The notes beneath the pieces are model-generated. The model made no database searches. It saw only the letters and a program-made list of their open reading frames with translations, and was not told where the DNA came from. From contig NC_088875.1 in NCBI RefSeq assembly GCF_032884065.1, positions 46,336,214 through 46,400,213 of the forward strand: 64,000 bases of DNA. The letters are read 5' to 3'. This stretch comes from Artemia franciscana (Eukaryota; Arthropoda; Branchiopoda; Anostraca; Artemiidae). The position numbers were made by a program, and so were the translations under genes. Shown in pieces: positions 9,914-22,985 of the stretch; positions within the stretch are counted from its first letter, which is position 1, and each line of letters opens with the position of its first letter.

Positions 9914-12049
9914 TACAGCAAGAGGAGAATGTACATTTTTTTAAACAGGGCACTGGTCTCTTTTCTATTGTATCAAAATGAAACACTTGATGATGGCGAG
10001 AAACAAGCGGAATTACGGGAGCTAATCCTGACGGCTCTGGACGGGAGTATGGTTGATTTGGCGCAATTATCAATCACTGGAAGTTCTTGACAGTTGGGTT
10101 ACTTTCAATCCAAAATTGACTATCAGATGTATTAGAGCTTAGGTTGAGTTTTCTACTACCATTACTTGCAGCTTCATCAAGGGCTAATTCAAGATTTATA
10201 TCTTTGGAATCATGAACGTAAACAAATGATACATGACTGCATTTGGCAAAAGGTTTGGAGCATACTGTTAGGGTGAGGGGGCATTTTTTGTTTTTTAATA
10301 AATAAAAAACAAATTGACATTAAAATATTAAAAGAGGTAATTTTCAAAATATAGAGGGGAGGGGCTAATATTACTCTACTTTCCGTAAGAGAATCTCTCC
10401 ATTCAAAATGTGATTGGTCAGTCCCGGGAGGATAGAATAGCATCGTGTGGATTGCACGCGGAAAGAGAAGACGTGTTTATCAGTGAAGTTTGATTTAAAA
10501 TGGGATATATTTTCATGCATTCTCAACCAATGTAAACGTTCTAAATAGGCTTTGTTTGCCAGCGCGAAATTGGGTGGTAAAGATAGTCCCTTCCAGCGCC
10601 TTCCAGCGACCTATCTAAAATTGACCTATTTAGGCAATTTAATGGTCCTATGTCAGTTTTTAATTCTTGGACAGCCTGCCTCAGACTCCAGGCAGGCATG
10701 ACTTGCTAAAAGATAAAAAACAAATATTGGTCCAATAAGAGAGGCACACTTACTTCCGCCGTTTACCTGTGCCATTTAACCAAATACTTGGTAAACTATA
10801 AGTTCTATCACTATCTTAGCTCTATGACTATCTACCTTAGTTCTACTGCCCTAGGAATGGCACATGGATGGATAATAGATAGAAATATCTTTTAAGAAAT
10901 GAACTAACATCATTTTTATACAATCCAGATAAGGGGGGGGGATTAATGCCAGAAATGACTCTCACTCAATTGGACTATATGTCTTGGCTTTTTTTACAAT
11001 TAGCCATGACTTGACGCCCACGATTATTCGAATTTAGTTCAAATTTACAAAAATAGGATAAATTTTAAGTTTATTGGGTGGTAAAGATCGTGACCGAATT
11101 ATTGGGTGGTAAAGATGGTCCTTCCCAGTGCCCTCCGGTGGCCTATTTAAAATTGACCTATTTATATGAGTAGATTAAGGTTAGAAAAGATAGAGTAGTA
11201 AAAAGAAATGTAGGACAACTATATGAGAAATATATGAAGCTAAAAAAATTTTTTTCTTGAAAAGGAACAGTGGTATTTGGTATGAACCAAATGCCACTGG
11301 ATAAAAGCAAGAAAAGAAGAAGATTTATGTATTAAACAAGAATTTTGTACATTTTTTAATATTATAGAGTCTATTTTTGAAAAAAAAGGCACCTCGACCC
11401 ACAAAGGAGAGGAAAAACACAGGAGCCACTTAAACACTAACTCAAATAGAGACAAAAGGATGATATGGATTGTAAGATCACTCAGAAAAAGCCCAATGAA
11501 TTCCAACCAATCCTAGAAATAACAAAAAAAATTCATTTTTGAAGGTTTAGAGAGGAACCAAAATGATTGACGGTCCAGTGGTATCTTCAATGGGATTTAG
11601 GCATCATATTTTTCATATTATCATATTTTGTACAATATGACTCGATTGTACAGGATTGAAACCTGACGTTTGGATGGTGTAAAAGGAATTTCAATATTTT
11701 ACATTGCGAAGATGAAAATTGACTCAGAATAAAAAATGATTCAAGGACGCAATAGTATAACTCCCGTTTGGTTTCCTGAGTGAGGTTTCCAGCTTTATCT
11801 CAAGAATTAAAAAGAGGTTCTAGAGAGAGAAGAAGTTTACATTCATATTTTTTAAGAATAAGAAACATGGAATGGAGACTGTATGAAATAGTGAAAGAGA
11901 ACTTTCAAATTGCCCCAGGAAAAGTATTCCTAGGCTTTTTTGAAACGCCAAGACTTCTGAATATCTTCATTCAAATCAGATCAATTGATCGGGTCTGTCA
12001 ATAAGACTACCAAGATACCCAAGACTACCCGAAAAAACTTTATTCAGTT
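9914..12049. other. Unassigned stretch with small repeats and doubtful exons
   Basis: A 75-bp segment starting TTGGGTGGTAAAGAT occurs at about 10570-10645 and again at about 11096-11170. Two opposing open stretches near 9949-10090 (plus) and 10074-10272 (minus) have splice-acceptor-like edges but no recognisable product; see the findings. An interspersed repeat occupies 10897-11035. Otherwise nothing is seen. Confidence 0.5.
10897..11035 (+). repeat. Interspersed repeat R1, copy 1
   Basis: Starts AAATGAACTAACATC and contains CTCTCACTCAATTGGACTAT and ACAATTAGCCATG. A second, similar copy lies at 41852-41990 downstream of the Id-like exon. No coding frame is seen. Confidence 0.75.
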
Positions 12050-12160
12050 TATTGCAACATAAAAAAAACACTTCAGCACAGACTCCACTGAGTTCTACGG
12101 GGGAGTCTGTGTTGAATCATTTTTGTTGTAAAATTTATTTACAGAATAAACTGATTGATT
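12050..12160. repeat. Small foldback with GATTGATT-type end
   Basis: TCAGTTTATT near the left is inverted at the right (AATAAACTGA). In the middle AGCACAGACTCC pairs with GGAGTCTGTGT. The right end runs into GATTGATTGATT, like the short tandem tails of non-LTR elements. It could be a MITE or a retroelement 3' end. Confidence 0.45.
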
Positions 12161-13225
12161 GATTAATTGCTAGCACAATTTGGCCGATAGACTTCAAATA
12201 TTTCAGAAAAACCCCGAGAAACACGCAAAAAACCCGAAAGTACCCGAATTAAAAAAAAATAGGTTAAAATATTTGGAGGATTGAAAGTACATACTATAGT
12301 ATACCGTATTTAAAAATAACTTCTATATTTTACATGAAATCAACAAAAAGACCATCAACTGAAAATAAAATACTACCTTGAGTATAGCTTGGCAATTTAA
12401 TGTCTCTACTTAACCACAAGAATTCATTGATTGCTCTAGTTAAATATACCATTTCTTTACGATTACACCAAATGGATTTGAAATTTTTATTAAATACACA
12501 CTTGCTGGAAGCAGCAATAAAAATAAAGTGTTGCTACCATGTACTTTTTTTTTAGATTTTTTGTTTCTTTTTTTTGTTTTTTCTCGCTTTTTTTTACACA
12601 CGAAAATTAAAAAGATTCGGAATTTTTTGCGCCCGAATAATTTGGACGGGAACTGAAACACCAAAAAGTGTGGTTTTCAGCCCTTGTAAGTCCTTAATTT
12701 TGAGGGGATTTTTAAGGACTAATCTCTATGGATGTTAATCCCTCCTATCGTATTTGCAGGTATGTTTAATAAAATCCAGTGTCTTAAAATTGGTGACTCT
12801 TCGTAAGTTCTCGGAGATGATGTTAATTATTATTAATTATTATTTAATTATTAAAATTATATAATTATTAATATCATTAAAATATAGCTAGTTATTATCA
12901 CATTATTTATCCTTTTCATCCCGTTTCCTTTCTTCTTCAACAAATATTTCTTAGGTTTTAGAAGGGTTGGATTTAAAATTCTAAAAATCACGATTCTAAG
13001 CCATTTAAATCTTCCAAATATGCAATGAGTCCTTAGGACTAACTTCTGTGAGTACTGATGTAGTGATGTACCCTACCCCTTCGTATTTGCAAATATGAAT
13101 GAATGAATGAACTATTACCTGTAAAAGTATAAAAAACACAAAGTACCGAGTATTATAAATAAACAAAAGCAAAACGATAAAGAGCAAAAAAAAATTCGAA
13201 CTAACAAAGACAAGATGAACCAGTA
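12161..13225. other. AT-rich unassigned DNA
   Basis: Simple TTATTAATTA-rich sequence lies at about 12820-12900. Two diverged copies of a motif (AAGGACTAATCTCTATG and TTAGGACTAACTTCTGTG) are followed by CGTATTTGCA. These belong to the degenerate repeat better seen at 13560-13960. No gene seen. Confidence 0.45.
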
Positions 13226-13500
13226 TCAATATGGAAAAAAGTCTGCAGAGGGTCGTAACGTGAATAAAGTTGATAGTCTTTTTACATAATCATCACTGGA
13301 AGACCGAATCCGAAAAGGCAGGTCTATTAAACCAAATCGAGCAATGATTTCTGTTTCGGTGCCATCTAGGAAGCCAGAGGAGGAGTTTGCAATATATGAA
13401 ATAAGCCGCACGTAGAGTCTGGCGATCTTTCTTACGAAACAGATGAGTCATGCCTGATAAAGACAAAAGCACAGGGGTGCAATAAGCGTTATAAATCATG
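13226..13500 (-). pseudogene. Jockey-like RT C-terminal fragment
   Basis: The minus strand reads LFRKKDRQTLRAAYFIYCKL and then LWLPRWHRNRN. After a frameshift it continues RSSSDDYVKRLSTLF. This matches the region behind the RT domain of the element at 47-51 kb (VRRVYFRYAKFLL, YPPWTRN, IDKRLHDF). The piece is only about 90 codons long, frame-shifted, and has no RT core. It is the relic of a related but distinct non-LTR element. Confidence 0.6.
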
Positions 13501-13559
13501 CATAAATCGTTGCGGTTGTAACGGTTTTTCTTTGGGGATATGTTCCCGTAAGCGACGCG

Positions 13560-13960
13560 TATATGTCGTAAAACTCAAAATGTAGGTCTGAATACCCAAA
13601 AACCTACGTCTACAGACTCTCCAGATTTGCAAAATTTAGAAGGGAATTCACAGGTGAAAAGTCGATGGGTATCAATCCACCTCATCCCTCCTTCCGCTTT
13701 TGCATGTACATTTCTTAGGATTCAACGCGTACGGTTTGAAATAAAAAAATGTACTTTTTAAGCTCTTAAGATTGGTGAACTTTTTAGAGAACCTTTGGAG
13801 CTAATATCCATGGGGAATGGTCAATCCGTCCCGTTCCCTCTCTCATTCTGCAAGTGTTTCTTAGAATTCGGGACGTGCGTCTGAAACCCTAAAAAGCGCG
13901 CTTTTATACCGTTCAAATCTTTAAAACAATTGTACTACCAATGAATGTCAAAATAAAAAA
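13560..13960. repeat. Degenerate tandem repeat, period about 155 bp
   Basis: TTTCTTAGGATTC at about 13708 and TTTCTTAGAATTC at about 13857 are each followed by an AC.CGTACGGT or ACGTGCGTCT stretch and then GTACTTTTTAAGC or GCGCTTTTATACC. Related pieces occur at 12690-13100. Confidence 0.5.
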
Positions 13961-14719
13961 AAAATATGTAAAACCTCATTTAGTCTGTATTTGGCATTTC
14001 AGTTACATTTCTCTCAGGCAAATTTATCTATCGGTCGATACCCAGATACTTGATACTCGGGAATTCTCCGTGACAAAAAAAAGGAAATCTACATTAAAAT
14101 ATATTAAGAATTGACCTGTAAAATGGGGATCCCGTAAATAAGCCTGGGATGTACAAAATATTCAGTTCGGTCGGCAACCTTCATAACGGTAATAAAATAT
14201 AAAATTGAAAGATTTTGGTCCTTAGAACTAACCCTTGGGAAGGTAACTCCACTACATCCTAGTTTTAGGTATATTTTTAGGAATCCCATTTCTTTGAAGT
14301 TCAATTTTTGGAACTGGGCACATTTTTGCGTTCAGATTTGGCGAATATCCACGTCAGTCTTTGCAGAAATTTTGCTAAAGTTTCCACAGCAGCGATATAT
14401 ACCCAAATCTCTAATACAAGAATTTTTGCCACAAATGCTGTCACTTCATGGCTTTTATTTATTTACCTTTTTGTGACTTAAATTAGTAAAGGCGTTCCCC
14501 TCCACCTGACACCACAATCAAATTAAATAACACTTTTTAGTTTTCAGACTTCAGTAACAAGGAAGTACGCATGCAAATGTATTGCGATAGTTTATTAATT
14601 CAATTTAATGGACTATACAGTTTGAAATACCAAGGGCAACTAAACACAAATATTTTTTTTTACGTATGCCTATATTTGGTCTAATCATACTAAAACTACG
14701 ATTTTAAAAACTTTTCAAA
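13961..14719. other. Unassigned AT-rich stretch
   Basis: No gene or repeat recognised. Short open frames here look random. Confidence 0.5.
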
Positions 14720-15283
14720 AGAAAAGTGTGCTTTCAAACTAAAGGTACACATTCTTAATTTATTTGCTGCGGTATATTCTGGGTTTTGTTTTTGGCGGGT
14801 TTTCCACCCCTGTTTTCCATTTTTAGATTTGATGCACACTAGAAGCAGTAACTCCCCAAGTACATACGGAGTTTTTTTTTAAATCGAAGTTGAGACCTGA
14901 TTGTTCCTTATTTTTAGCTAATTAAAAGAATAATTTTCGTAAAGAAAAGTAAAGGCCACATTAAACTTAAGATCAAAAGAAGTAGAAAAAGTAGAAAGTA
15001 GAAAGTGTGCTTTCAAAAGAAAGGTAAACATTCTTAATTTATTTGCTGCGGTATATTCGGTGTTTTTTTGGTGGGTTTTTCACTCCTATTTTCCTTTTTT
15101 AGATTTGATGTATACTAGAAGCAAAAACTCTTCAAGTACATACGGAGTTGTTTTTTTAATCGAAGTTGAAACCCTGATTGTTCCTTATTTTTAACCAATT
15201 AAAAAAAAAATTCTGAAAAAGAATTGTTGTAAAGGACAGTAAAGGTCATATTAAACTTAAGATCAGAAGAAGTAGAAACCTAC
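14720..15283. repeat. Tandem duplication, unit about 280 bp
   Basis: Unit 1 (about 14720-14998) and unit 2 (about 14999-15283) share AAGTGTGCTTTCAAA, TTATTTGCTGCGGTATATTC, AGTACATACGGAGTT and CATATTAAACTTAAGATCA-like stretches. Parts recur, inverted, at 51278-51480. Confidence 0.8.
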
Positions 15284-15850
15284 AATAACTCAAACTCAAA
15301 ATGACCAGCAATTACTATTAAAATATAAATGAAACCCAACACAAACAGAAATTAAATAAACAGTCATAGCAAAGAAACATAGAACTGGTACTAATATATA
15401 TAAATTTTCAAATGATAAAGGATATATATGAATTGTTAAATTGATATTTAAGAATTATTAAAATGTTAGAATGAGTAATATTTAAGTTAAATATGCAAGT
15501 TAAGCTTAAAACAAACAAGAATATTTTGCTATTGAGGCAAAATTAAAACCCAAAAGGGACAGAAATTAAATAAGAAATCATAGCAAACAAACAAACAATA
15601 GTTACTAATATAAATGAATAAATAAATCTTAGAAACAGTAAAGTTTAAATTGAATATGCAAACCAAGCTTAAAACAAACAAGAATATTTTGCAACTGAAG
15701 TATGAACGAAAACTAAATTCAATAAAATAAATTAAATAAAGAGTCATAGCAAAAAAATATAAAACAGGTACTAATGTATATGAATAAATAAATGTAAAAC
15801 GAATAAAGCTTAAGTTGAAGATGCGAAGAAAAACTTAAAACAACAACTTC
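15284..15850. repeat. Family B short tandem array
   Basis: The motif AGAAATTAAATAA followed by a TCATAGCAAA block and GGTACTAAT recurs with block starts near 15364, 15578 and 15744, giving spacings of about 214 and 166 bp. The complement of the same sequence continues through the downstream flank of the non-LTR element (51111-51480). That flank is therefore a copy of this family. Confidence 0.65.
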
Positions 15851-17519
15851 CATATGAAGTGCCTCTGGAAAAAATAATAATAAAATATTGGAGCCTTATG
15901 GTCTTTACTATAGCCAACGCTATAGCGTTTCCTCTGAAAACAGTTACCACATAAGAAATTTAAAATAACTGAATTTAATTTCACTGTCCTTAGTACTTTA
16001 AGCATTTTTAATCTATGTCCCTCAGAAAGGATAACAGCCTTCGAAAGTATCGTTTTTTTCTCTTGAGAATAGAGCGGTCATACTTGTAACCTCCGGCTGG
16101 TTGCAACCAGACACCTGAGTGTTTGTGGACCCTATAAACCCACCATTAAACAAATGTGTAACCACTTCAGTTTTTAATAGCCGGTCTTTCTCATTCAAGA
16201 TCTCTTAGGAGCATGGGAACTCCCAGGCTGAGACCCCCTCATCGGTGCAGGTGCAGGAATAAGATAATATGACTCCCTGAAGCAGATGTAGAGCTTTTCG
16301 TGGGAATTTTATGTCACTATTTCAAAGTTCTTATAACCTGGAAAAAGGTCTAACCCACAAAAATAGTTAGGAGGATGAGGGGTAGGGTTGAAACAAGAAA
16401 TTTTGCTTAAAAAATATTTTTGAATAACACAGTTTGACATACAGTAAGTTCTCCGGGTGCAGGAGAAGGTAACAAAACTTCAATGTAAAGATAGAATTTG
16501 GTAAAATTTTTGGCCCCCGACGGTTTTAAGGGGAGATAGCGTAGAAGTTTGAAAAAATGTCAAAAATATAATAAGAAAAAAATTTGAGCTGCGATAATCT
16601 TTCCAGGGCACCTTATAATATCTTTCACTGCCGAATTTTCTCTAACTAGACTAACATGGGTTTATTTCTACTATGCCCATGGTATTCAATTTGACTTGGG
16701 GTCCTTTCGCAAGAGTAAATTAAACCATGCATATTTACCTATAAAAACAGGATAAATCCTGTTTCATATATTAGATACTTGGACAAAATTTGCTCGAGAT
16801 CCCAAAGGAGCGCGGGAACTCCCTGGTTGAGACCCTCTCAGCTTACATGAGAAAAAAGACTCACTGATCAAATGTTGAGTTTTGTATGAACTTGTGTGAC
16901 ACTGGTCCTATTCATAAGCAATAATAATTTTAGCTTTCATTTCAAATTTTCAGAAGTGACACAGCTTAAGATGATAACTTCCGGAAACATTTCGTCACTT
17001 GACAAACGGTGTTTCGATTGCAAATTTTTAATAATCATTATATAATAGTTAATCAAAGCTTGAAATAAATGTTCATAATTAGCTAATATATAAATAAATA
17101 TATAAGTTGAAAAATCGATAAATACGCAACAAATAAGAATACATGATTAATAATTAAGCTATACTATTTGTACTGCCATATACGAGTTAACTAGACTGTG
17201 GGTCGATGATTTGATAGTTTTGTGATTTTTTTTATTGTTTGTTAAAGAACTTAACCTTATAGCAAGTCTAATAAAAAAAATTTTTAAGTGCATAGTAGTT
17301 AAAGTTAATAAAAACCATTGTAGCATATAAACATTCGGAAGAAGAGTTTTTGGAGCTTGCTCCACTTTGGCCACCATGGTAATCACTTATTTTATTGGGG
17401 GGGGGGAAGAGACACTAGAAAAAAATGTCAGGGGGGAATGATGTAAAGGGCTGTTTTTTCTAGAAAAGTGTAATATTTTTTGTAATGATGCACGATTTCG
17501 CTTTTATCTTTCCATTTCT
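15851..17519. other. Unassigned stretch
   Basis: No gene recognised. A diverged repeat pair occurs at about 16198-16250 and 16795-16850 (GGAGC.TGGGAACTCCC followed by TGAGACCC). Confidence 0.45.
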
Positions 17520-18294
17520 GATCAAACAGTTCGTGGTAACGAACTGTAGTAAGGAGCGACCCGGCTCAATACTAACCAAAACTCTAATAAACAGAATTTT
17601 GATACCAATAGTTACATCAAAAGAATTGTATTTTAATGCTGATTTTAAATATATATGATTAATCAAGTTTAGTCCTACCCAGCCTGAGAAAATTTGCCCT
17701 ATTTTAGAAAATAGGGGGAAACACCCCCTAAAAGTCATAGAATCTTAACGAAAATCACACCATCGCATTCAGCGTATCAGAGAACCCTACTGTAGAAGTT
17801 CCAAGCTCCTATCTACAAAAACGTGGAATTTTGTATTTTTTTGCCAGAAGACAAATCACGGATGCGTGTTTATTTGTTTCTTTGTTTTTTTTTGTTTTTT
17901 TTCCCAGGGGTGATCGTATCGACCCAGTGGTCCTAGAATTTTGCGGCAGGGCTCATTTGAACGGAAATGAAAAGTTCTAGTGCCCTTTTTAAGTGACCAA
18001 AGAAAATGGAGGGCACCTAGGCCCCCTCCCGCGCTCATTTTTCCCCAAAGTCGTCGGATCAAAATTCTAGCCATTTTTCTTCATACCAATTTTCATTCAT
18101 AGCCATTTTTATTCATAAAGTTTCTACTGTTTTAAAAAGTAGAGTTGAGAGGAAGAGTAAAACTTTAGCGTAAAGAGCAGGGCGTTGAAGAGGGAACAGC
18201 CTCTTTCATATACGGGGTAATTTCTGCTCGTTTTAAGTTTTAATGTCGCTCCTTACTTTCAGTTAAAAAAAAACTTGTTTTTGTTTTATTTAAT
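17520..18294 (+). repeat. Family A copy A5 (middle deleted)
   Basis: The canonical head GATCAAACAGTTCGTGGTAACG and the first half match A1 to about 18070. The sequence then jumps to the right arm of the long hairpin and the tail TTTATTTAAT. The tail is followed by TTACAGTAAGAGGCGAG, which resembles the head motif again. Confidence 0.8.
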
Positions 18295-19146
18295 CTTACA
18301 GTAAGAGGCGAGGACCTAGTGTTATCCCTTTCCTATGGATTCCCATATTGGAGACCATGTAAATCCAATAGCCATTCTTAGGGAGAACAAAAAACATAAA
18401 AAAAACTAGATGACCAATAATGGACCATAGAAACATCCCAAATAAATAAGTTTTTGGTCAAACGTCGATTTAAATAGGTCTCTAGACCCTTTTAATCATT
18501 TCTCCAGAACTCTTGGCCTAAACCCTTGCTATATAACTATGCCCAAGTCCCACTATAGGTATTAGCTTTCGTTGAAAATATGAAAATTTTAAATCATTTG
18601 TGCTCTTTACTGATTTTAACCTCAAACTTGGGCTACAGAACTGATTAAAACTTTGTTTGGTAAGCCTATTCCAAGACGAATTTGCTTCCAAATAGTGTTG
18701 TGCATCACCATGTTTTGCTAGGTTCAGAATTCATATAGGCCAGGAAAATTGCTATTCCAATTTCTATTTTTTTTTAATTTCAAAAAATCTGCCACATATC
18801 TTCTCTTGACTGGTCGGTCAGAAAAATTATGCTTAGAAATTGAACATATCTTAAAAGAGCGCACGCAAGAGGGAGGGAAGCACCGCCCCTCCCCCATTGA
18901 CGAATATACTCCAATTCCTGAAACATTTACAGCGTGATAAGTTTATTTCCTCTATTATGTAATAAAACTGTTAAAAGCAGTTTATTTCTAAATTACTCTA
19001 TTTGGCATTTCACTTCTCAAAAGGAAGAAAATAAAAACAACGAGTTGATACGAGTTGCATAAGATTTGAAACCATACCTACTTTATTATAGGCAGTGCAA
19101 TAGCACTGCTTAGGTAAAGAGCAATATGGGCATAGTGTATTATTAT

Positions 19147-19148
<2 letters not shown>
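18295..19148. other. Unassigned stretch with one doubtful exon
   Basis: At 18822-18937 an acceptor-like TCGGTCAG is followed by an open plus frame that contains EHILKERTQEGG and SPIDEYTPIPETFTA before a stop. It looks protein-like but matches nothing I know. No other feature is seen. Confidence 0.3.

Positions 19149-19203
<55 letters not shown>
19149..19203. repeat. Poly(T) tract, 55 bp
   Basis: Uninterrupted T run. It could be a retroposon tail on the minus strand, but no retroposon body is recognised next to it. Confidence 0.9.
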
Positions 19204-19206
<3 letters not shown>

Positions 19207-20696
19207 CCAGGGAACTTCGGGTAGAAAAAGTTGTCGCAGAAACTTCGAAATGGGTTCAATTGATTGGAAATTGAAATGGCTTCTGCCGAAGCCATTAGAG
19301 TGCAACCAGCCTCCCAGGCCCATCATTTCCCAAAAATAAATGAAACTCAAATAAATAAATGAAACTCAAGATGAACAGAAATTACAATAAACAACCGAGT
19401 CGAACTCATAACGAGCACAAATTAACATGAGTAGGGCTGAATACCCCCATGTTTTATAAAGACCAGAACATAATTTGCACTATACTGAAAATAAAATACT
19501 TTTAAAATGTTTCTACTGTTTTTTACTACAATAAATAAAAAAATATTATAACTTTAAGGAAAAATATTAGTGTACGTATATTAAACTGACAATCACGCGA
19601 TCATTTTTTTTTTCAAGGGTTCTGTCATCTGAAACTCCCTCAGATGATTTGTCGTGGTTGGGGATGAAAACTAAAAATTCACTTTTTTGGCCCTAATGAA
19701 TGGACTGTTCCAACCTGTATGTAGGTATAATTTTCCCACATTCCAAACTAATTTGGTGCCAAGCAAAGGAGTACTGCTTGAGGCACATGGAGGTTGCTCT
19801 CGGGGCCCGGGGCCCCAAGATCCCCTAAATGTTCCCAAGTTTCTGGATTTGTTTTATTTAAATCGTCTTGTTTTCGTTATTGCCTCCATCCCCCGTATAA
19901 ATTCTGCGTGCGTGCCTGATAAGGGGTGCAACTTCTTCTTCGTTTTCCTAAAAAAACATTTGGCCTGTTTTAGGAGACAAATTTGGTCATCCTCAATATA
20001 CAAGTCTGACTCAAAATGAACAAGACTTAAACGCCATGTTACACGTATTTTCAAAACTACGCAAAGCCTCACTCTGTTGTGTATAGCTACACCTCTCTGG
20101 GAGAAGGGAGCTGAGAAGAGGTCTTTCAGGAACAAAATATTGCCATCATCATTACCATAGTTATCAACACAATTTTCATGGACAATCTTTATTTCATAGC
20201 TTGCTACAACGGTAAAAAAGAGCGAAAAGTATTTTGAAAAACCAAAAATATGTTATCTTGATAACCATACACGATGGAGGAATGCAGAATTAACGAATCG
20301 ATTAAGGTTGATCAACTCTTGGAAAAGGGGGATACATGCCTTAGTTTAACGAAAGATGTCACTTAACAACTTCAGGTTGTCACAGCCGTCACTTCAAGGC
20401 TCGAGTTACGGTTAGATCATTAACGTTTACGGTAATGAACGCTGTATAAAGAGATTACGATTCGGCAAGTAGATATGGGAACTCAAAAAATAGGACTTAA
20501 AAAAACATAAATTTCATGTTTATGATGGTTCCAAATTCTTAAAGCAAATAAAATTTGGAGTCACACATTAAAAACTATTTCGCATAATTAAAAAAATGTT
20601 TTAGAAAAACACTAAATTTTCAGTTAGCTAAAATTTCATTGCTTCAATAAAGAATGCTCTGGCACAAGTGCGAACGATAATATTATTTACTTCTTT
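19204..20696. other. Unassigned stretch
   Basis: No gene recognised. Minus-strand GGGAAATGATGGGC near 19320 recurs in plus orientation at about 63807, so a low-copy repeat is likely. A GC palindrome GGGGCCCGGGGCCCC lies near 19801. Confidence 0.4.
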
Positions 20697-21120
20697 TTGC
20701 TTTAAACAGTGACATTTTCAAATGAAGCGATTTGAAAGGCATTCACAATTATCATCCGACTTCAATTGTTGCATTTTAAAGTGTTTTTAGGAAAGTTATA
20801 ATCAACTATAGGCTACCATAGCGGAAAAAGCGTGGAATTGAGAAGGGGGGGGGGGGTAGCTGTCTCTATGCAAAGGATAATTCTGTGTATTTGCTTGTAT
20901 TTCCTTGTAATTACTTGTATTTGCTTTAAACAGTGAAATTTCCAAATATAGCGATTTGAAAGGCAATTAGTAAATAAAGCATTTGCAATTATCATCCAAA
21001 TTCAATTGTTGCATTCTAAAGTGTTTTCAGGAAAGTAATAGTCAACTATACCATAGCAAAAAAAGCGGAGAATTTAGGGGGAGGGGGTTATAGCTGTCTC
21101 TATGAGAAGGGTGATAATTC
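20697..21120. repeat. Tandem duplication, unit about 230 bp
   Basis: TTTGCTTTAAACAGTGA starts units at about 20697 and 20926. Both contain AGCGATTTGAAAGGCA, CAATTATCATCC, TTCAATTGTTGCATT and end with a G-rich run and TAGCTGTCTCTATG. Confidence 0.8.
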
Positions 21121-21313
21121 GTGAGTTTTGATGTCGCTCTATCATTTTAAAAAAGCTTTTTTCAATGTATTTGATATAATACAGGGCTGATAAATGCCAA
21201 CCTAGGCTCCATGGAATCAGACTCTTGACTCCATCTCCTAGTATTAGGAAAAGTGACTCCAAGTTTAACTATTTTAATCCCGAATGTACTGCTCAAACTT
21301 AAAATTGAAAGTC

Positions 21314-21341
21314 TCAACCGCGGACTTCGGTCCGTGGTTGA
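21314..21341. repeat. 12-bp hairpin with TTCG loop
   Basis: TCAACCGCGGAC pairs with GTCCGTGGTTGA around TTCG, closed by a C-G pair, with one G-T pair. As RNA this would be a very stable UUCG tetraloop stem. Function unknown. Confidence 0.7.
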
Positions 21342-22724
21342 AACTTTGCAGAACTGAAGTTCGGTTCTTGTCACATGCAATAGAAAATTATTATTCGATA
21401 TAAAAAATATCGAGACGACAACCCGACATTCGAGGTGATTTTTTTCACACAGTTATACTAGAAATAAATTTCAAGAAAGTTCGTATAAGAGCTTATTTCA
21501 CACCAACTCCGCCTCATAAGCGTAACAAATTTTACTGGCAAATCCAGAGCCTTAATTTTGAACAATCTCAATCTTAACTATTTTAACAGTAAATAAATAC
21601 GACTGAGCAAGGCCATATCCAGAGGGGTTAAGGGGTTTGAACCCCCCCTCCCCAGCAAAAACTCACAAAAAAAAGAATACAAGCGAATTTTTTATATGTT
21701 TTTTTGTAAAAACGAAAAATCCTGGATAAGGCCCTGGACTTAGACCAGGAAGTTCAACAGTATTTTGTAGGGGGGAGGGGCATAAATACAAATAGTTATA
21801 CTTCACTTATGATTTGAATGGGAAGTGTCCAGAGATACGGTAAAATTTAGGATTTCAATTAGAGGATCCATGAAGCCCTCCTGCTTACGTCTGTAATGGA
21901 GGCTCCATGACCCTGATACGTATCAATATGAACTCTGGAGTATATTTTCCTAGTATAAGAGTTTTGGGACTACGGCTTGCTTAGTATGGCCATGCGGCTT
22001 CAATTTGATTTTGTTAATAGCCTACATTAGCTAAATATGTATCATCCATGTTTCAGTCAGTAATTAGATAATGAGACAAACAATTCTCATGCCTAGGGAA
22101 AGAGAACAGTCCAACTGCTTCGATATCTGTCGCCTCTAAACAATGCTGGTCCACGCATCTGTCCATGCTAGGCAAACGCTGGGAAATGAAATAACATATG
22201 CCTTGATGCAACTTGCATCTGGCTAGCAGATGACAATTGTAAGCAGATGGGGCCTTGTTACAGAGTTGTCACCTTGCTTACACTGAGAGCAGTGCAGGGC
22301 GGTTCATAAAAAACAGCTGCATTTGAGAAAGCCTAATTATTGCGATGGAACTCTTTGGCAGATGGTTAAGATTGCAGATTCAATATTATAGCAACGGCTA
22401 TCTGGGAACCTAATTGCTGACTAAGGTTAGAGATGACCGATCAAGAGTGATAAAAAATATCTCTGATAACTAGAGTATTGAAGCTCTGACAATTTCTTTT
22501 TTATTAAAATACCGACAACTTTCTGCTTCAACTACAAAGTCGTTCCAGCGTAGACGTTTCGATTTATAATAGACTACAGACAACAAACATGTAACTAAGC
22601 TGAATTTGCAGGGGGAGGGGTAGTAACAAAAAAAAATTGGAGTGTTAAATGGAAAAAAATTATTTGATAGTTTGAATAAGAATTGTCCAGAGTTCAAAGA
22701 AAAAATAGAATTTCAGGCAGTGGT

Positions 22725-22985
22725 GTAATTTTAACAAAATCCTGGGGGAAGGGGTTCAAGTTGGAGCCAGTTTTCCAAAATCAAGTGAAAATGACAATGA
22801 AAAATGAGCATAGTATGATAAAGGTAAAGATATACTAAAAAAAAAAAACTGACCTGTTTCTCTGGATGCTTGAATTATGCAGACTTACCTTAGTTTTGAC
22901 AAGATTTTTCAAGAAACTCAATTTCAGGCGGGGGAGCAAATTGGGGTTGGAGGAAGGTTTCCCTCACTCTCCTCTGCCCCATAGC
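22725..22985 (+). repeat. Interspersed repeat R2, copy 1
   Basis: Shares GTAATTT, GGTA(A)AG(G)TATACTAAA, AACTGAC.TGTTTCT, CTTGAATTATG, TTAGTTTTGAC.AGATTTT and ATAGCAAATTAC with 40285-40510. Non-coding. Confidence 0.7.

Noticed and set aside
19078..19350. ORF with a long poly-Lys run
   Set aside because: Translation of the 55-bp T tract on the minus strand.
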